From the NCBI RefSeq assembly GCF_014653195.1, contig NZ_BNAH01000016.1, forward strand, positions 24,556 through 88,555: 64,000 bases of DNA, in the 5' to 3' direction. This stretch comes from Thalassotalea profundi (GTDB lineage: Bacteria; Pseudomonadota; Gammaproteobacteria; Enterobacterales; Alteromonadaceae). This document shows, piece after piece, positions 16,989 to 25,016 of the stretch (position 1 is its first letter; each line of letters opens with the position of its first letter). The translations under genes and the position numbers were made by a program. The notes under the pieces were generated by a model. The model searched no databases and had not been told where the DNA came from. It saw nothing but the letters and a program-made list of their open reading frames with translations.

Positions 16989-18214
16989 TAAAACCAATAT
17001 GTCATTTGTAAAGTTGATATTTGCCAATATTCACTTTTATTAACCGTTGGATCGGGAATAACCACTGGCGTTAATCTAGCTGTGCCCTTTATCCAGTGCT
17101 GTTCTATTTGTAATTTTAAATGACTGCTAATATCTAAGCTAAGTCCTACTGTAAAATCACGTTGATAACCAAAATAATGGGGAATAGTTCCTGCGCTATT
17201 AGCTTCAAGCTTAGAACCATTTTTATCATTTTTATTCGCCCAGTAATGCTCATAGCGAGTAAGTATTTGTAGCTGCCCATTTAAACGATATTGACTTTGA
17301 ACATATCCTCCTTGGCCAACTGATTTTTGATAAAAGCCTGTATACATAACATCATTTAATGCTATTTTTTCTTGTAATATCTCTGCACTTAGTGTCCATG
17401 CTTCGCCTTGATATTCGGCATTTGCATAATAACGGGTCAGCGCTAAACTGCCCTCAACAAAACTATCATTTTCACCCGCCTGATAAGTAAAGTCAGCATC
17501 AGTAGTAGCAATACCAAAGCGCCAATTGGAATAACTAGGGCTATAATAAAAACTCCCTTGAAAGTCATTATCGTGTGTTAAATCACCATCAGAAAATCGC
17601 CCCATAATAATACGTGTTTGCTCTCTTGATGTAGGTGATTGCCCACTACTAAGATTAATATCTAAATCTCCGAAACTTTCGCTACTATAGGTCGTTTTTA
17701 TAGCTATTCCATCTCCGCCCACTGACATATCTCTCGTGGCATCAAAATACACTGATTGAGGCAATATGATACTTGGGCGTGCCATAGGTACATCACGAGT
17801 ACTTGAATATAACCAATGGAAATTTTTGAAGCGCCCAAGGTATATATTTGTACTCCAATTTTGGTTATTAAAAACGCTCCAATTCAATAATAGGTAATCA
17901 ATTCTGATCCCTTCATTGAAACGATTACCTCCATTTAAATACGCCGCTTGTCCAGCTACACGCAAGGTATTACTTAATTGATAAGATGCATTGATGCCAA
18001 GTTCAGTTAACTCGGGAGATATATTATTTTCATCACTAACGAAGTCGCTACCATCTACCGCGATAACCCCCTGAGAAATAAAACCATGTATATTAAGGCC
18101 TGTATTAGGCGCATCTTCGGCTAACGCGCACATGCTTAAATAACCAAAACTTCCGACAAGGCATATCTGAAGGAGAGGTCGTTTTCTCTTATTATTTGGT
18201 AATAGTGATAACAT
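16988..18214 (-). CDS. Outer-membrane beta-barrel (porin-like) protein
   Basis: A 408-residue protein with a signal peptide ending near ALAEDAP (residue about 33). The rest alternates short polar and aromatic stretches typical of a barrel and ends in TYWF, the C-terminal Phe being the outer-membrane insertion signal. There are no TonB-box or plug motifs, so it is more like a porin than a TonB receptor. I do not recognise a precise family. It overlaps the upstream small binding-protein gene by 23 bases and the downstream GGDEF-EAL gene by 1 base, indicating an operon. Confidence 0.75.
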   Translation of the reverse strand: MLSLLPNNKRKRPLLQICLVGSFGYLSMCALAEDAPNTGLNIHGFISQGVIAVDGSDFVSDENNISPELTELGINASYQLSNTLRVAGQAAYLNGGNRFNEGIRIDYLLLNWSVFNNQNWSTNIYLGRFKNFHWLYSSTRDVPMARPSIILPQSVYFDATRDMSVGGDGIAIKTTYSSESFGDLDINLSSGQSPTSREQTRIIMGRFSDGDLTHDNDFQGSFYYSPSYSNWRFGIATTDADFTYQAGENDSFVEGSLALTRYYANAEYQGEAWTLSAEILQEKIALNDVMYTGFYQKSVGQGGYVQSQYRLNGQLQILTRYEHYWANKNDKNGSKLEANSAGTIPHYFGYQRDFTVGLSLDISSHLKLQIEQHWIKGTARLTPVVIPDPTVNKSEYWQISTLQMTYWF

Positions 18215-18614
18215 TAATCTCTTCTTCCTTAGTTACATTTTCAATATAGCCTATTGCACCAGGGGTGCTTTTAACTGCTAACAATAATTCTGTGGATGTG
18301 TTGACTATGGTTGGGGCAACACCTAACCCGGAAAATGTTAATTTATTCCATATAAGATCGAGTTGATAAGGGAATATTTTTAATGTTTGTTTACAAAAAT
18401 CTTGATGCTGCTTGAACTCAGAAGGTAAAACAAAAACTACGATGGGTGTGCCATTTTCCCATTTAATTTGACGCATAGAATAAATACGTCGTAATTGAGA
18501 CGTAGTCAGACTATTAACTTTTACTGATGGATGAGTAATAACTTCAACGGCTTGAACACTTAAGGAACAGACACAAAAAGACATGAAAGTTATTATTAAA
18601 ATAGTACGTATGAT
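18192..18614 (-). CDS. Small PstS-like periplasmic phosphate-binding-type protein, probable non-AUG start
   Basis: A single-lobe-sized protein related to the PBP-like domain annotated as phosphate ABC transporter substrate-binding protein: the mature part starts VEVITHPSVKVNSLT and contains LRRIYSMRQIKWENG and AIGYIEN. The first ATG (18584) would leave only a 12-residue, incomplete signal peptide. The frame stays open upstream to a TGA near 18675 with no ATG, GTG or TTG. AAGGAA (18626-18621) lies 6 bases before ATC (18614), and reading from there gives IIRTILIITFMSFCVCSLSVQA, a proper signal peptide. I therefore place the start at ATC 18614 or ATA 18611. No ABC permease is nearby; it probably serves the barrel and GGDEF-EAL protein. 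Confidence 0.6.
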   Translation of the reverse strand: MIRTILIITFMSFCVCSLSVQAVEVITHPSVKVNSLTTSQLRRIYSMRQIKWENGTPIVVFVLPSEFKQHQDFCKQTLKIFPYQLDLIWNKLTFSGLGVAPTIVNTSTELLLAVKSTPGAIGYIENVTKEEEINVITITK

Positions 18615-18853
18615 AACGATTTCCTTATCAAATGAATTAAACCAGCGAGTTGCACTAATTAAATCCCAATGTGGTCAATAAAAAATATCTATTAAATTTC
18701 AGACAGATAAATACATTTATTCTGTAATAAAGTGTAGACAATAGTTTGAAAATCTCCAACTTTTTTCAATTATTTGTATATTTCTTTTACCCTTTTTTTT
18801 TACGTCAACAGATTAGACCACTATTTTGCTGCTAATTTCTATGAAAAGTCTAT

Positions 18854-18885
18854 AATATGCAGGAAATATTGATAATCTGCATATT
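18854..18885. repeat. Inverted repeat upstream of aroQ
   Basis: AATATGCAG (18854-18862) and CTGCATATT (18877-18885) are perfect complements 14 bases apart. They lie about 80 bases before the aroQ ATG and could be an operator or a leader hairpin. The rest of 18630-18965 is AT-rich promoter region in which I see no other clear site. Confidence 0.35.
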
Positions 18886-18965
18886 TTGAACATCTTGGTT
18901 TTCAACAAGAGTTTTTTATGTAATGATTATGAAAATAATGAATTTTAATAGCTTTATTGGCGAAT

Positions 18966-19433
18966 ATGACAACTAAATTTAACGTTTTATTACTAAATGG
19001 CCCTAATTTAAACATGTTAGGTAAACGTGAACCTAATGTATATGGAGCTCAAACGCTACACGATATAGTAGAAAACTTGTCAGTTAAAGCTAACGAGAGC
19101 GGATTAACGTTAACTCATCAACAATCTAATGCTGAATCTGAATTAATTAATTCGATTCATCAAGCTTATGAAAAAGTTGATTTTATTATCATAAATCCTG
19201 CTGCTTATACACATACAAGTGTTGCACTAAGAGATGCCCTATTATCGGTAAATATTCCTTTTATTGAAGTACATTTATCGAATGTGCACGCTAGGGAGCC
19301 TTTTAGGCACCATTCTTATTTATCAGATATTGCTATAGGGGTTATCTGCGGTTTTGGCGCTAAAGGTTATGAATATGCCTTATTAGCCGCTAAGCAATAC
19401 TTAATTGAACAAAACAACATAATGAATGATTAG
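18966..19433 (+). CDS. aroQ: Type II 3-dehydroquinate dehydratase
   Basis: A 155-residue class II dehydroquinase. It has the N-terminal NGPNLNMLGKREPNVYG loop with the catalytic Arg and Tyr, NPAAYTHTSVALRDAL, EVHLSNVHAREPFRHHS with the catalytic His, and ICGFGAKGYEYAL. It converts 3-dehydroquinate to 3-dehydroshikimate in the shikimate pathway as a cytoplasmic dodecamer. I use the ATG at 18966 rather than the TTG at 18957. The aroQ-accB-accC order is common in gammaproteobacteria. Confidence 0.95.
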   Translation: MTTKFNVLLLNGPNLNMLGKREPNVYGAQTLHDIVENLSVKANESGLTLTHQQSNAESELINSIHQAYEKVDFIIINPAAYTHTSVALRDALLSVNIPFIEVHLSNVHAREPFRHHSYLSDIAIGVICGFGAKGYEYALLAAKQYLIEQNNIMND

Positions 19434-19496
19434 TCATGTTATTTACTTTCCTTAGCAAACTAATCAATACAAATTTAATACAATGAAAGGTGTATC

Positions 19497-19949
19497 ATGG
19501 ATATTCGAAAAATAAAAAAACTAATTGAGCTTGTAGAAGAGTCTGGAATCAATGAATTAGAAATTTCAGAAGGTGAAGAGTCCGTACGCATTAGCCGCGG
19601 AGGCTCTGTAGCACCAGCTCCTGCTATGCAACAGCAATATGCTCCAGCACCAGTTCAAGCTCCTGCTGCCGCAACAGCGCCAGTAGCAACAGAATCGGCT
19701 CCTGCTGCAATTACCGGTCACATTGTACGCTCACCTATGGTTGGAACTTTCTATTCAGCCGGCTCTCCAGATGCTCCAGCTTTTGTTGAAGTAGGCCAAC
19801 ATGTTAATGCTGGTGATACGCTATGTATCGTTGAAGCAATGAAAATGATGAATCAAATAGAGGCAGATAAGTCAGGCGTAATTAAAGAAATTTTAGCTCA
19901 AAATGAAGATGCTATCGAGTTTGACCAACCGCTATTCATCATTGAATAA
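19497..19949 (+). CDS. accB: Biotin carboxyl carrier protein of acetyl-CoA carboxylase
   Basis: A 150-residue BCCP. It has an N-terminal helix (MDIRKIKKLIELVEESGI), an Ala/Pro-rich flexible linker (residues about 38-72), and a biotinyl domain with the biotin-accepting Lys in VEAMKMMNQIEAD and the thumb region in GTFYSAGSPDAPAFVEVG. It carries CO2 from AccC to the carboxyltransferase AccAD in the first step of fatty acid synthesis. It is followed 24 bases later by accC. Confidence 0.97.
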   Translation: MDIRKIKKLIELVEESGINELEISEGEESVRISRGGSVAPAPAMQQQYAPAPVQAPAAATAPVATESAPAAITGHIVRSPMVGTFYSAGSPDAPAFVEVGQHVNAGDTLCIVEAMKMMNQIEADKSGVIKEILAQNEDAIEFDQPLFIIE

Positions 19950-19973
19950 GCCCAACACTAAAAGGGTCATTCT

Positions 19974-21320
19974 ATGTTAGACAAAGTCGTTATCGCCAAC
20001 CGAGGCGAAATTGCACTAAGAATATTACGTGCATGTAAAGAATTAGGTATTAAAACTGTCGCGGTTCACTCCACTGCTGACAGATCTTTAAAACATGTAT
20101 TATTAGCTGATGAAACTATTTGTATTGGTAAGCCTTCAGCCACTGATAGCTACCTTAATATTCCAATGATAATCACAGCAGCAGAAGTAACTAATGCTGT
20201 TGCGATTCATCCTGGCTATGGCTTTTTAGCTGAAAATGCTGATTTTGCTGAGCAAGTAGAAAACTCTGGCTTTACTTTTATCGGGCCTAAAGCTGAAAGC
20301 ATTCGTTTAATGGGTGATAAGGTTTCTGCAATTAAAGCAATGAAAGCTGCAGGCGTGCCGTGTGTGCCTGGTTCAGATGGTCCTCTAACCAGCGATGAAG
20401 CATTAAACCTTGCACATGCCAAACGCATTGGCTACCCAGTAATTATTAAAGCGTCTGGTGGTGGTGGTGGTCGTGGTATGCGTGTTGTTCGCGAAGAATC
20501 AGAACTCATTAACGCTATTCAATTGACTAAAGCCGAAGCGAGAGCCACTTTCAATAATGACATGGTTTATATGGAGAAGTTTCTTGAAAACCCTCGTCAT
20601 GTTGAAATTCAAATCATGGCTGACGGTCAAGGTGGAGCAATACATTTAGGTGAACGTGACTGTTCTATGCAACGCCGTCATCAAAAGGTAGTTGAAGAAG
20701 CACCAGCTCCAGGTATTACCCCTAAAATGCGAGCTCAAATAGGTGAAAGATGCTGTCGTGCTTGTATTGAAATCGGTTATCGCGGCGCTGGAACATTTGA
20801 ATTTCTCTATGAAAATGGTGAATTTTACTTTATCGAAATGAACACTCGTATTCAGGTTGAACACCCAGTAACAGAAATGGTAACTGGTGTCGATTTAATT
20901 AAAGAGCAGTTACGTGTAGCAGCAGGGCAACCTTTATCTTACACACAAGATGATATTAAAATTGCTGGCCATTCTATCGAGTGTCGAATTAATGCCGAAG
21001 ATCCTCGTACTTTTATACCATCACCCGGGACTATCACTCGTTTTCACCCTCCTGGTGGCTTAGGTGTGCGTTGGGATTCTCATATTTATGCTGATTATTC
21101 TGTGCCTCCTCATTATGATTCTATGATTGGTAAATTAATTACTTATGGTGATAACCGTGATGTAGCAATTGCACGTATGCGTAATGCATTAAATGAATTA
21201 GTTATTGATGGTATTAAAACCAATATTGCCTTACATAAAGAAATTCTTAATGATAAAGGGTTTGTTAATGGCGGCGCCAATATACATTACCTAGAAAAGA
21301 AACTATCAGAAGCTGAATAA
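19974..21320 (+). CDS. accC: Biotin carboxylase of acetyl-CoA carboxylase
   Basis: A 448-residue ATP-grasp enzyme of the usual length. It contains KVVIANRGEIALRILRA at the N-terminus, the glycine-rich loop KASGGGGGRGMRV, the ERDCSMQRRHQKV segment, and EMNTRIQVEHPVTEMVTG at the active site. It carboxylates biotin on AccB using ATP and bicarbonate. It forms an operon with accB and ends at a strong terminator. Confidence 0.98.
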   Translation: MLDKVVIANRGEIALRILRACKELGIKTVAVHSTADRSLKHVLLADETICIGKPSATDSYLNIPMIITAAEVTNAVAIHPGYGFLAENADFAEQVENSGFTFIGPKAESIRLMGDKVSAIKAMKAAGVPCVPGSDGPLTSDEALNLAHAKRIGYPVIIKASGGGGGRGMRVVREESELINAIQLTKAEARATFNNDMVYMEKFLENPRHVEIQIMADGQGGAIHLGERDCSMQRRHQKVVEEAPAPGITPKMRAQIGERCCRACIEIGYRGAGTFEFLYENGEFYFIEMNTRIQVEHPVTEMVTGVDLIKEQLRVAAGQPLSYTQDDIKIAGHSIECRINAEDPRTFIPSPGTITRFHPPGGLGVRWDSHIYADYSVPPHYDSMIGKLITYGDNRDVAIARMRNALNELVIDGIKTNIALHKEILNDKGFVNGGANIHYLEKKLSEAE

Positions 21321-21350
21321 TATTGTATCCCTAGTTATTCAAGTCTTCGC

Positions 21351-21378
21351 AAAAGCTCTGCACAAGCAGAGCTTTTTT
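21351..21378 (+). terminator. Terminator of accBC
   Basis: AAAAGCTCTG-CACAAG-CAGAGCTTTTTT forms a stem followed by a T-run, 30 bases after accC. Confidence 0.85.
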
Positions 21379-21417
21379 ATTTATAATAGCCTATTAATTA
21401 AATACCTAAGGATTTAA

Positions 21418-21585
21418 ATGACTGAATTATTAGAAAAGCCCGAGCCACCTACCGAAAATGAATGTTGTGATAGCGCGTGCACACCATGCGTGTGGGATAC
21501 TTACTACGCAGCAAGAAAAGCATGGCGTTTACAACAAGCAGAGTTAAAGGAACAACAAGAGAAATCAATACCAAATGATAAATGA
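21418..21585 (+). CDS. Oxidoreductase-like domain mini-protein
   Basis: A 55-residue protein, MTELLEKPEPPTENECC and onwards. The core PPTENECCDSACTPCVWDTY is the pattern of the oxidoreductase-like domain family (PF09791), which ends in a helical YYAARKAWRLQQAEL part. Four Cys could bind metal or take part in redox reactions. SD AAGGA lies 8 bases before the ATG. The function is unknown. It stands alone between accC and the opposite-strand elbB. Confidence 0.75.
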   Translation: MTELLEKPEPPTENECCDSACTPCVWDTYYAARKAWRLQQAELKEQQEKSIPNDK

Positions 21586-21608
21586 TCAGATAACACTTGT
21601 CCTCTCAA

Positions 21609-22262
21609 CTAGCTCAGTTCAAGCACCTTTGTCACCAATTTATTAATACCCTGTGCCGCTTCACTGATACTTGTAGCGAGCATATAAGCAGGAGTTGTTA
21701 CTAACTTCGACTTTTCATCAACAACAATATCGTCTACCGCACAGTTTTTATGCTTTAAACCTAATTGTGTTAATGCTTGCGCTACTCCTGCATCATTACC
21801 AATAGTGCCAACAATATGTTCACCATAAACAAAAGGTAACATTGCAGGTGCAATACACATATAACCGGCCGGTTTATTGGCATTTGCAAACGTTTTTGCC
21901 GCATTCAGCACTAACGGGTTTACCGTACAATTTTCGCCATTGATCGCAAAATCACATAAGTTCTTTGCGGCGCCGAAACCGCCGGGAAATATAATTGCAT
22001 CAAATTCATCTACGCATAACTCTTCAATGTTTTCAACATCTCCACGAGATATACGTGCCGACTCTACTAGCACATTTCGAGTTTCATTTTCACTGACTTC
22101 ACCTGTTAAATGGTTAATCACATGATACTGATTAATATTGGGTGCAAAACAACGATATTTCGCTCCCTGTTGATCAAGGGCTAGTAACGTTAACACCGCC
22201 TCATGGATTTCACTACCATCATAAACACCACAACCACTTAGTATAACCGCCACATTTTTCAT
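21609..22262 (-). CDS. elbB: Isoprenoid biosynthesis glyoxalase ElbB
   Basis: A 217-residue protein of the DJ-1/PfpI superfamily. It starts KNVAVILSGCGVYDGSEIHE and has FPGGFGAAKNL and the nucleophile Cys in YMCIAPAM, followed by VGTIGNDAG. E. coli ElbB (YhbL) shows weak glyoxalase III activity and has been linked to lycopene production. SD GGAGG lies before the ATG. It is monocistronic or follows the MocR regulator gene at 51 bases. Confidence 0.92.
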   Translation of the reverse strand: MKNVAVILSGCGVYDGSEIHEAVLTLLALDQQGAKYRCFAPNINQYHVINHLTGEVSENETRNVLVESARISRGDVENIEELCVDEFDAIIFPGGFGAAKNLCDFAINGENCTVNPLVLNAAKTFANANKPAGYMCIAPAMLPFVYGEHIVGTIGNDAGVAQALTQLGLKHKNCAVDDIVVDEKSKLVTTPAYMLATSISEAAQGINKLVTKVLELS

Positions 22263-22313
22263 TGATAACCTCCGCTTAATTTTATTTATATCTCACCGAT
22301 TAAACACGGCTAA

Positions 22314-23756
22314 TTAATTTGAATACTGATAAACTAACTTACCTAACTTTTCAATCGCTTGTTCCACATCGCTGCCCCATTTAACGCCGTAACTAATACG
22401 CATAAAGTTTTTAAACTGTCCAGAAGGAGAGAATATTTGACCAGGTGCAAAACTTACTCCTTGCTCTATTGCATGTTGAAAAAAATCGCTCGTATTAACA
22501 TGAGAACGACATCTTACCCATAATACACTTCCACCTTTAGGCTGAGAAATTCGGACTTCGGCTGGAAAGTGTTCTGCAATTAATGCTCTAAGCCTTTCAC
22601 AATTATAACGAAGATTTTTTCTTAAGACTAAAAGGTGACGGTCATATTCCCCACTCATAAGATAATCACTTAAAGTCCATTGAGGTAACATCGATGTTGA
22701 GCATGACTGAGCTCTTTTAATACGTTTCGCTTTCTCTTCAAATTTACCTGGAAGCAACCAACCAATACGATACCCAGGGGCAGCTGTTTTAGAAAAAGAT
22801 GAGCAGGTCATCACCAAGCCTTTTTCAGAGTAGAGTTGAGCTGGCATAGGGCGTTTATCAGTAAAATATAAATCACTATAAACATCATCTTCAATTAATG
22901 GGATATTTCGTTGCTCCAATATATTCACTAATTGTTGTCGTTTTATTTCAGGCATAATAGAGCCAAGTGGATTATTTATAGCAGTAGAAAATAAGCAAGC
23001 ACTTACTTTGTGTTGTTCTAATACACTTTCAAGGTCGCTAATACTAACGCCCTCCTCAGTACAAGTATAAACTTCTAGCGCTTTCATCCCAAGGCTGTCA
23101 ATCAGTTCAATAATGCCGAAAAAACAAGGAGATTCTATTGCAATAACATCACCAGGTTTAGCCACACATTGTAAGGCGATTGATAAAGCTTCTTGTGCTC
23201 CACTGGTGATCAACATATTTTCATGACTAACATCAACACCAAGCTCTTGATAGCGTGTCGCTAAATTTAACCGTAATCTAACATCACCATTCACAGGACC
23301 ATAGCTAACAGCTTTTTCAGCCACCTTAGTTAAAACTGATCGCATTAATCTCGCAAGTGTTTTGTCAGGTGGATGCGCTTGTACAGGGTTTGATATGCCT
23401 AATGCAACCGTGTCAGGAAGGTGAATAGCCGCATGAACTTGTTCAATAAGTTGTCGACAGGAAACTTCAGCAGGCGGATAACATGCCCAACTAGCCCGTC
23501 TAGGTAATAAATTTTTCGCTTGTTTGGCTTTTAAATAATAGCCTGACTGCGGCCGAGCAGAAATGAAACCTTGACGTTCAAGTTCTATATAAGCCTGCTT
23601 AACCGTTGGTACACTTATACCGAATTGACTACTTAGCTTTCTTAAACTTGGTAATTTATCTCCAGCTTTAAGCGCGCCACTTACTTCTTGCTTAACAATA
23701 AAATCGATCACTTGCTGATATAGATATTCTGACGATGTACGATCTAACAAACGCAT
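22314..23756 (-). CDS. MocR/PdxR-type transcriptional regulator with aminotransferase domain
   Basis: A 480-residue fusion: N-terminal GntR winged helix (residues about 10-78, with LPSLRKLSSQFGISVPTVKQAY) and a C-terminal fold-type I aminotransferase domain with SGAQEAL, NPLGS and the PLP Lys in SSFSKTAAPGYRIGW. MocR proteins use PLP or aldimines as effectors. It diverges from an EamA transporter, its most likely target. The shared 102-base region contains GTTGTA (23767-23772) and TACAAC (23797-23802), a possible operator. Confidence 0.9.
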   Translation of the reverse strand: MRLLDRTSSEYLYQQVIDFIVKQEVSGALKAGDKLPSLRKLSSQFGISVPTVKQAYIELERQGFISARPQSGYYLKAKQAKNLLPRRASWACYPPAEVSCRQLIEQVHAAIHLPDTVALGISNPVQAHPPDKTLARLMRSVLTKVAEKAVSYGPVNGDVRLRLNLATRYQELGVDVSHENMLITSGAQEALSIALQCVAKPGDVIAIESPCFFGIIELIDSLGMKALEVYTCTEEGVSISDLESVLEQHKVSACLFSTAINNPLGSIMPEIKRQQLVNILEQRNIPLIEDDVYSDLYFTDKRPMPAQLYSEKGLVMTCSSFSKTAAPGYRIGWLLPGKFEEKAKRIKRAQSCSTSMLPQWTLSDYLMSGEYDRHLLVLRKNLRYNCERLRALIAEHFPAEVRISQPKGGSVLWVRCRSHVNTSDFFQHAIEQGVSFAPGQIFSPSGQFKNFMRISYGVKWGSDVEQAIEKLGKLVYQYSN

Positions 23757-23766
23757 AACTGTATAG

Positions 23767-23802
23767 GTTGTATTTTTATTTTTTTGTATATGTTATTACA
23801 AC
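23767..23802. promoter_or_regulatory. Possible operator between mocR-type gene and EamA gene
   Basis: GTTGTA (23767-23772) and TACAAC (23797-23802) are inverted copies 24 bases apart in the divergent promoter. The spacing is about three helical turns centre to centre. This is weak evidence for a regulator site. Confidence 0.25.
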
Positions 23803-23858
23803 AAAAAGCACGTAAACTGTCCAACCATAAAACTCACATAAATTTATAAGCACCGCCC

Positions 23859-24779
23859 ATGAACAATACTTTTTTATATATCATTACCGTGATTATATGG
23901 GGTAGTACTTGGATAGCTATTAACTACCAACTAGGTGATGTTCCAACAGAAGCCTCTTTGTGTTATCGGTTTGGATTAGCGGCAATTGTATTACTTGCTT
24001 TCTGCCGATGGAAAAATTATTCATTAAGCTTTAAAGCTAAAGCACATATACAGTTCGCCTGCTTCGGTTTGACCTTATTTGGTTGTAACTACTTTTTATT
24101 GTATTCCGCTCAAGAGCATATTAATTCAGCATTAACTTGTATTGGTTTTTCGTTGATTATGTTGTTTAACATTATTAATGCCAGTATTTGGTATAAAACC
24201 AAAATTAGCGGCCGTGTTTATCTAGGTGGAGCACTTGGTCTCATTGGTATAGTGACCTTATTTTGGCCAGAAATAAATAACACAACATTAGGTCGCGAGG
24301 CTTTGATTGGTTTTTCACTTTGTCTTGCGGGAACCTTATTTGCGTCTGTCGGTAATATGTTGTCAATACGTAATCAAAAGCTGAACTATGCCCTTGTGCC
24401 ATCAATTGCTTGGGGAATGACTTATGGTGCTGTGTTTATGGCTATTCTTTTATTCATTCAAGGTAAAGAGTTTAGCTTCTCTTATACAACATCATATATT
24501 GTTTCATTAATTTATCTTTCGATCTTTGGCTCTGTTATTGCTTTTGGTAGTTATTTAACCTTACTTAATAATATTGGTGCACATAAAGCATCTTACGCAA
24601 GTATTATGTTTCCAGCAATCGCCGTGATAATTTCAACTTTCGTAGAAGATTTTAACTGGAGCAGTTATACCGTTGTTGGCTTGAGTTGCATTTTCATTGG
24701 TAATTTAGTTGTTCTTTCACCTGTTAATAAACGTAAAAAAACGTCTATTGAGCCCGTTGATGGTGCATGTATCACTTAA
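23859..24779 (+). CDS. EamA/DMT-family exporter
   Basis: A 306-residue membrane protein with ten predicted helices in two EamA repeats. It starts with IITVIIWGSTWIAINYQLG, the usual first motif of the drug/metabolite transporter superfamily. The substrate cannot be read from the sequence; the divergent MocR-type regulator suggests an amine or amino acid. It is followed by a terminator. Confidence 0.87.
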   Translation: MNNTFLYIITVIIWGSTWIAINYQLGDVPTEASLCYRFGLAAIVLLAFCRWKNYSLSFKAKAHIQFACFGLTLFGCNYFLLYSAQEHINSALTCIGFSLIMLFNIINASIWYKTKISGRVYLGGALGLIGIVTLFWPEINNTTLGREALIGFSLCLAGTLFASVGNMLSIRNQKLNYALVPSIAWGMTYGAVFMAILLFIQGKEFSFSYTTSYIVSLIYLSIFGSVIAFGSYLTLLNNIGAHKASYASIMFPAIAVIISTFVEDFNWSSYTVVGLSCIFIGNLVVLSPVNKRKKTSIEPVDGACIT

Positions 24780-24839
24780 TCTATCTAAGATGATTTATTA
24801 CAGTTTTGTGCAACAACTTCCTTAAGTGATATTGCACTA

Positions 24840-24874
24840 CGGCATAGTTATCCTTCCTTAACTATGCCGCTTTT
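24840..24874 (+). terminator. Terminator after the EamA gene
   Basis: CGGCATAGTTA (24840-24850) and TAACTATGCCG (24859-24869) form an 11-bp stem, followed by CTTTTCC. Confidence 0.65.
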
Positions 24875-25016
24875 CCTTACTTTATTATGTGCCTTTGCCC
24901 CATCAATTACTCTTATGATTTAAGAGGTGTTATTTGCCGACATAAATGCCGACAAATATACAGTGAATAGGCCTATTGTTACAAATTCAAACTTAAGTTC
25001 ATAATAATTAGGCAGC

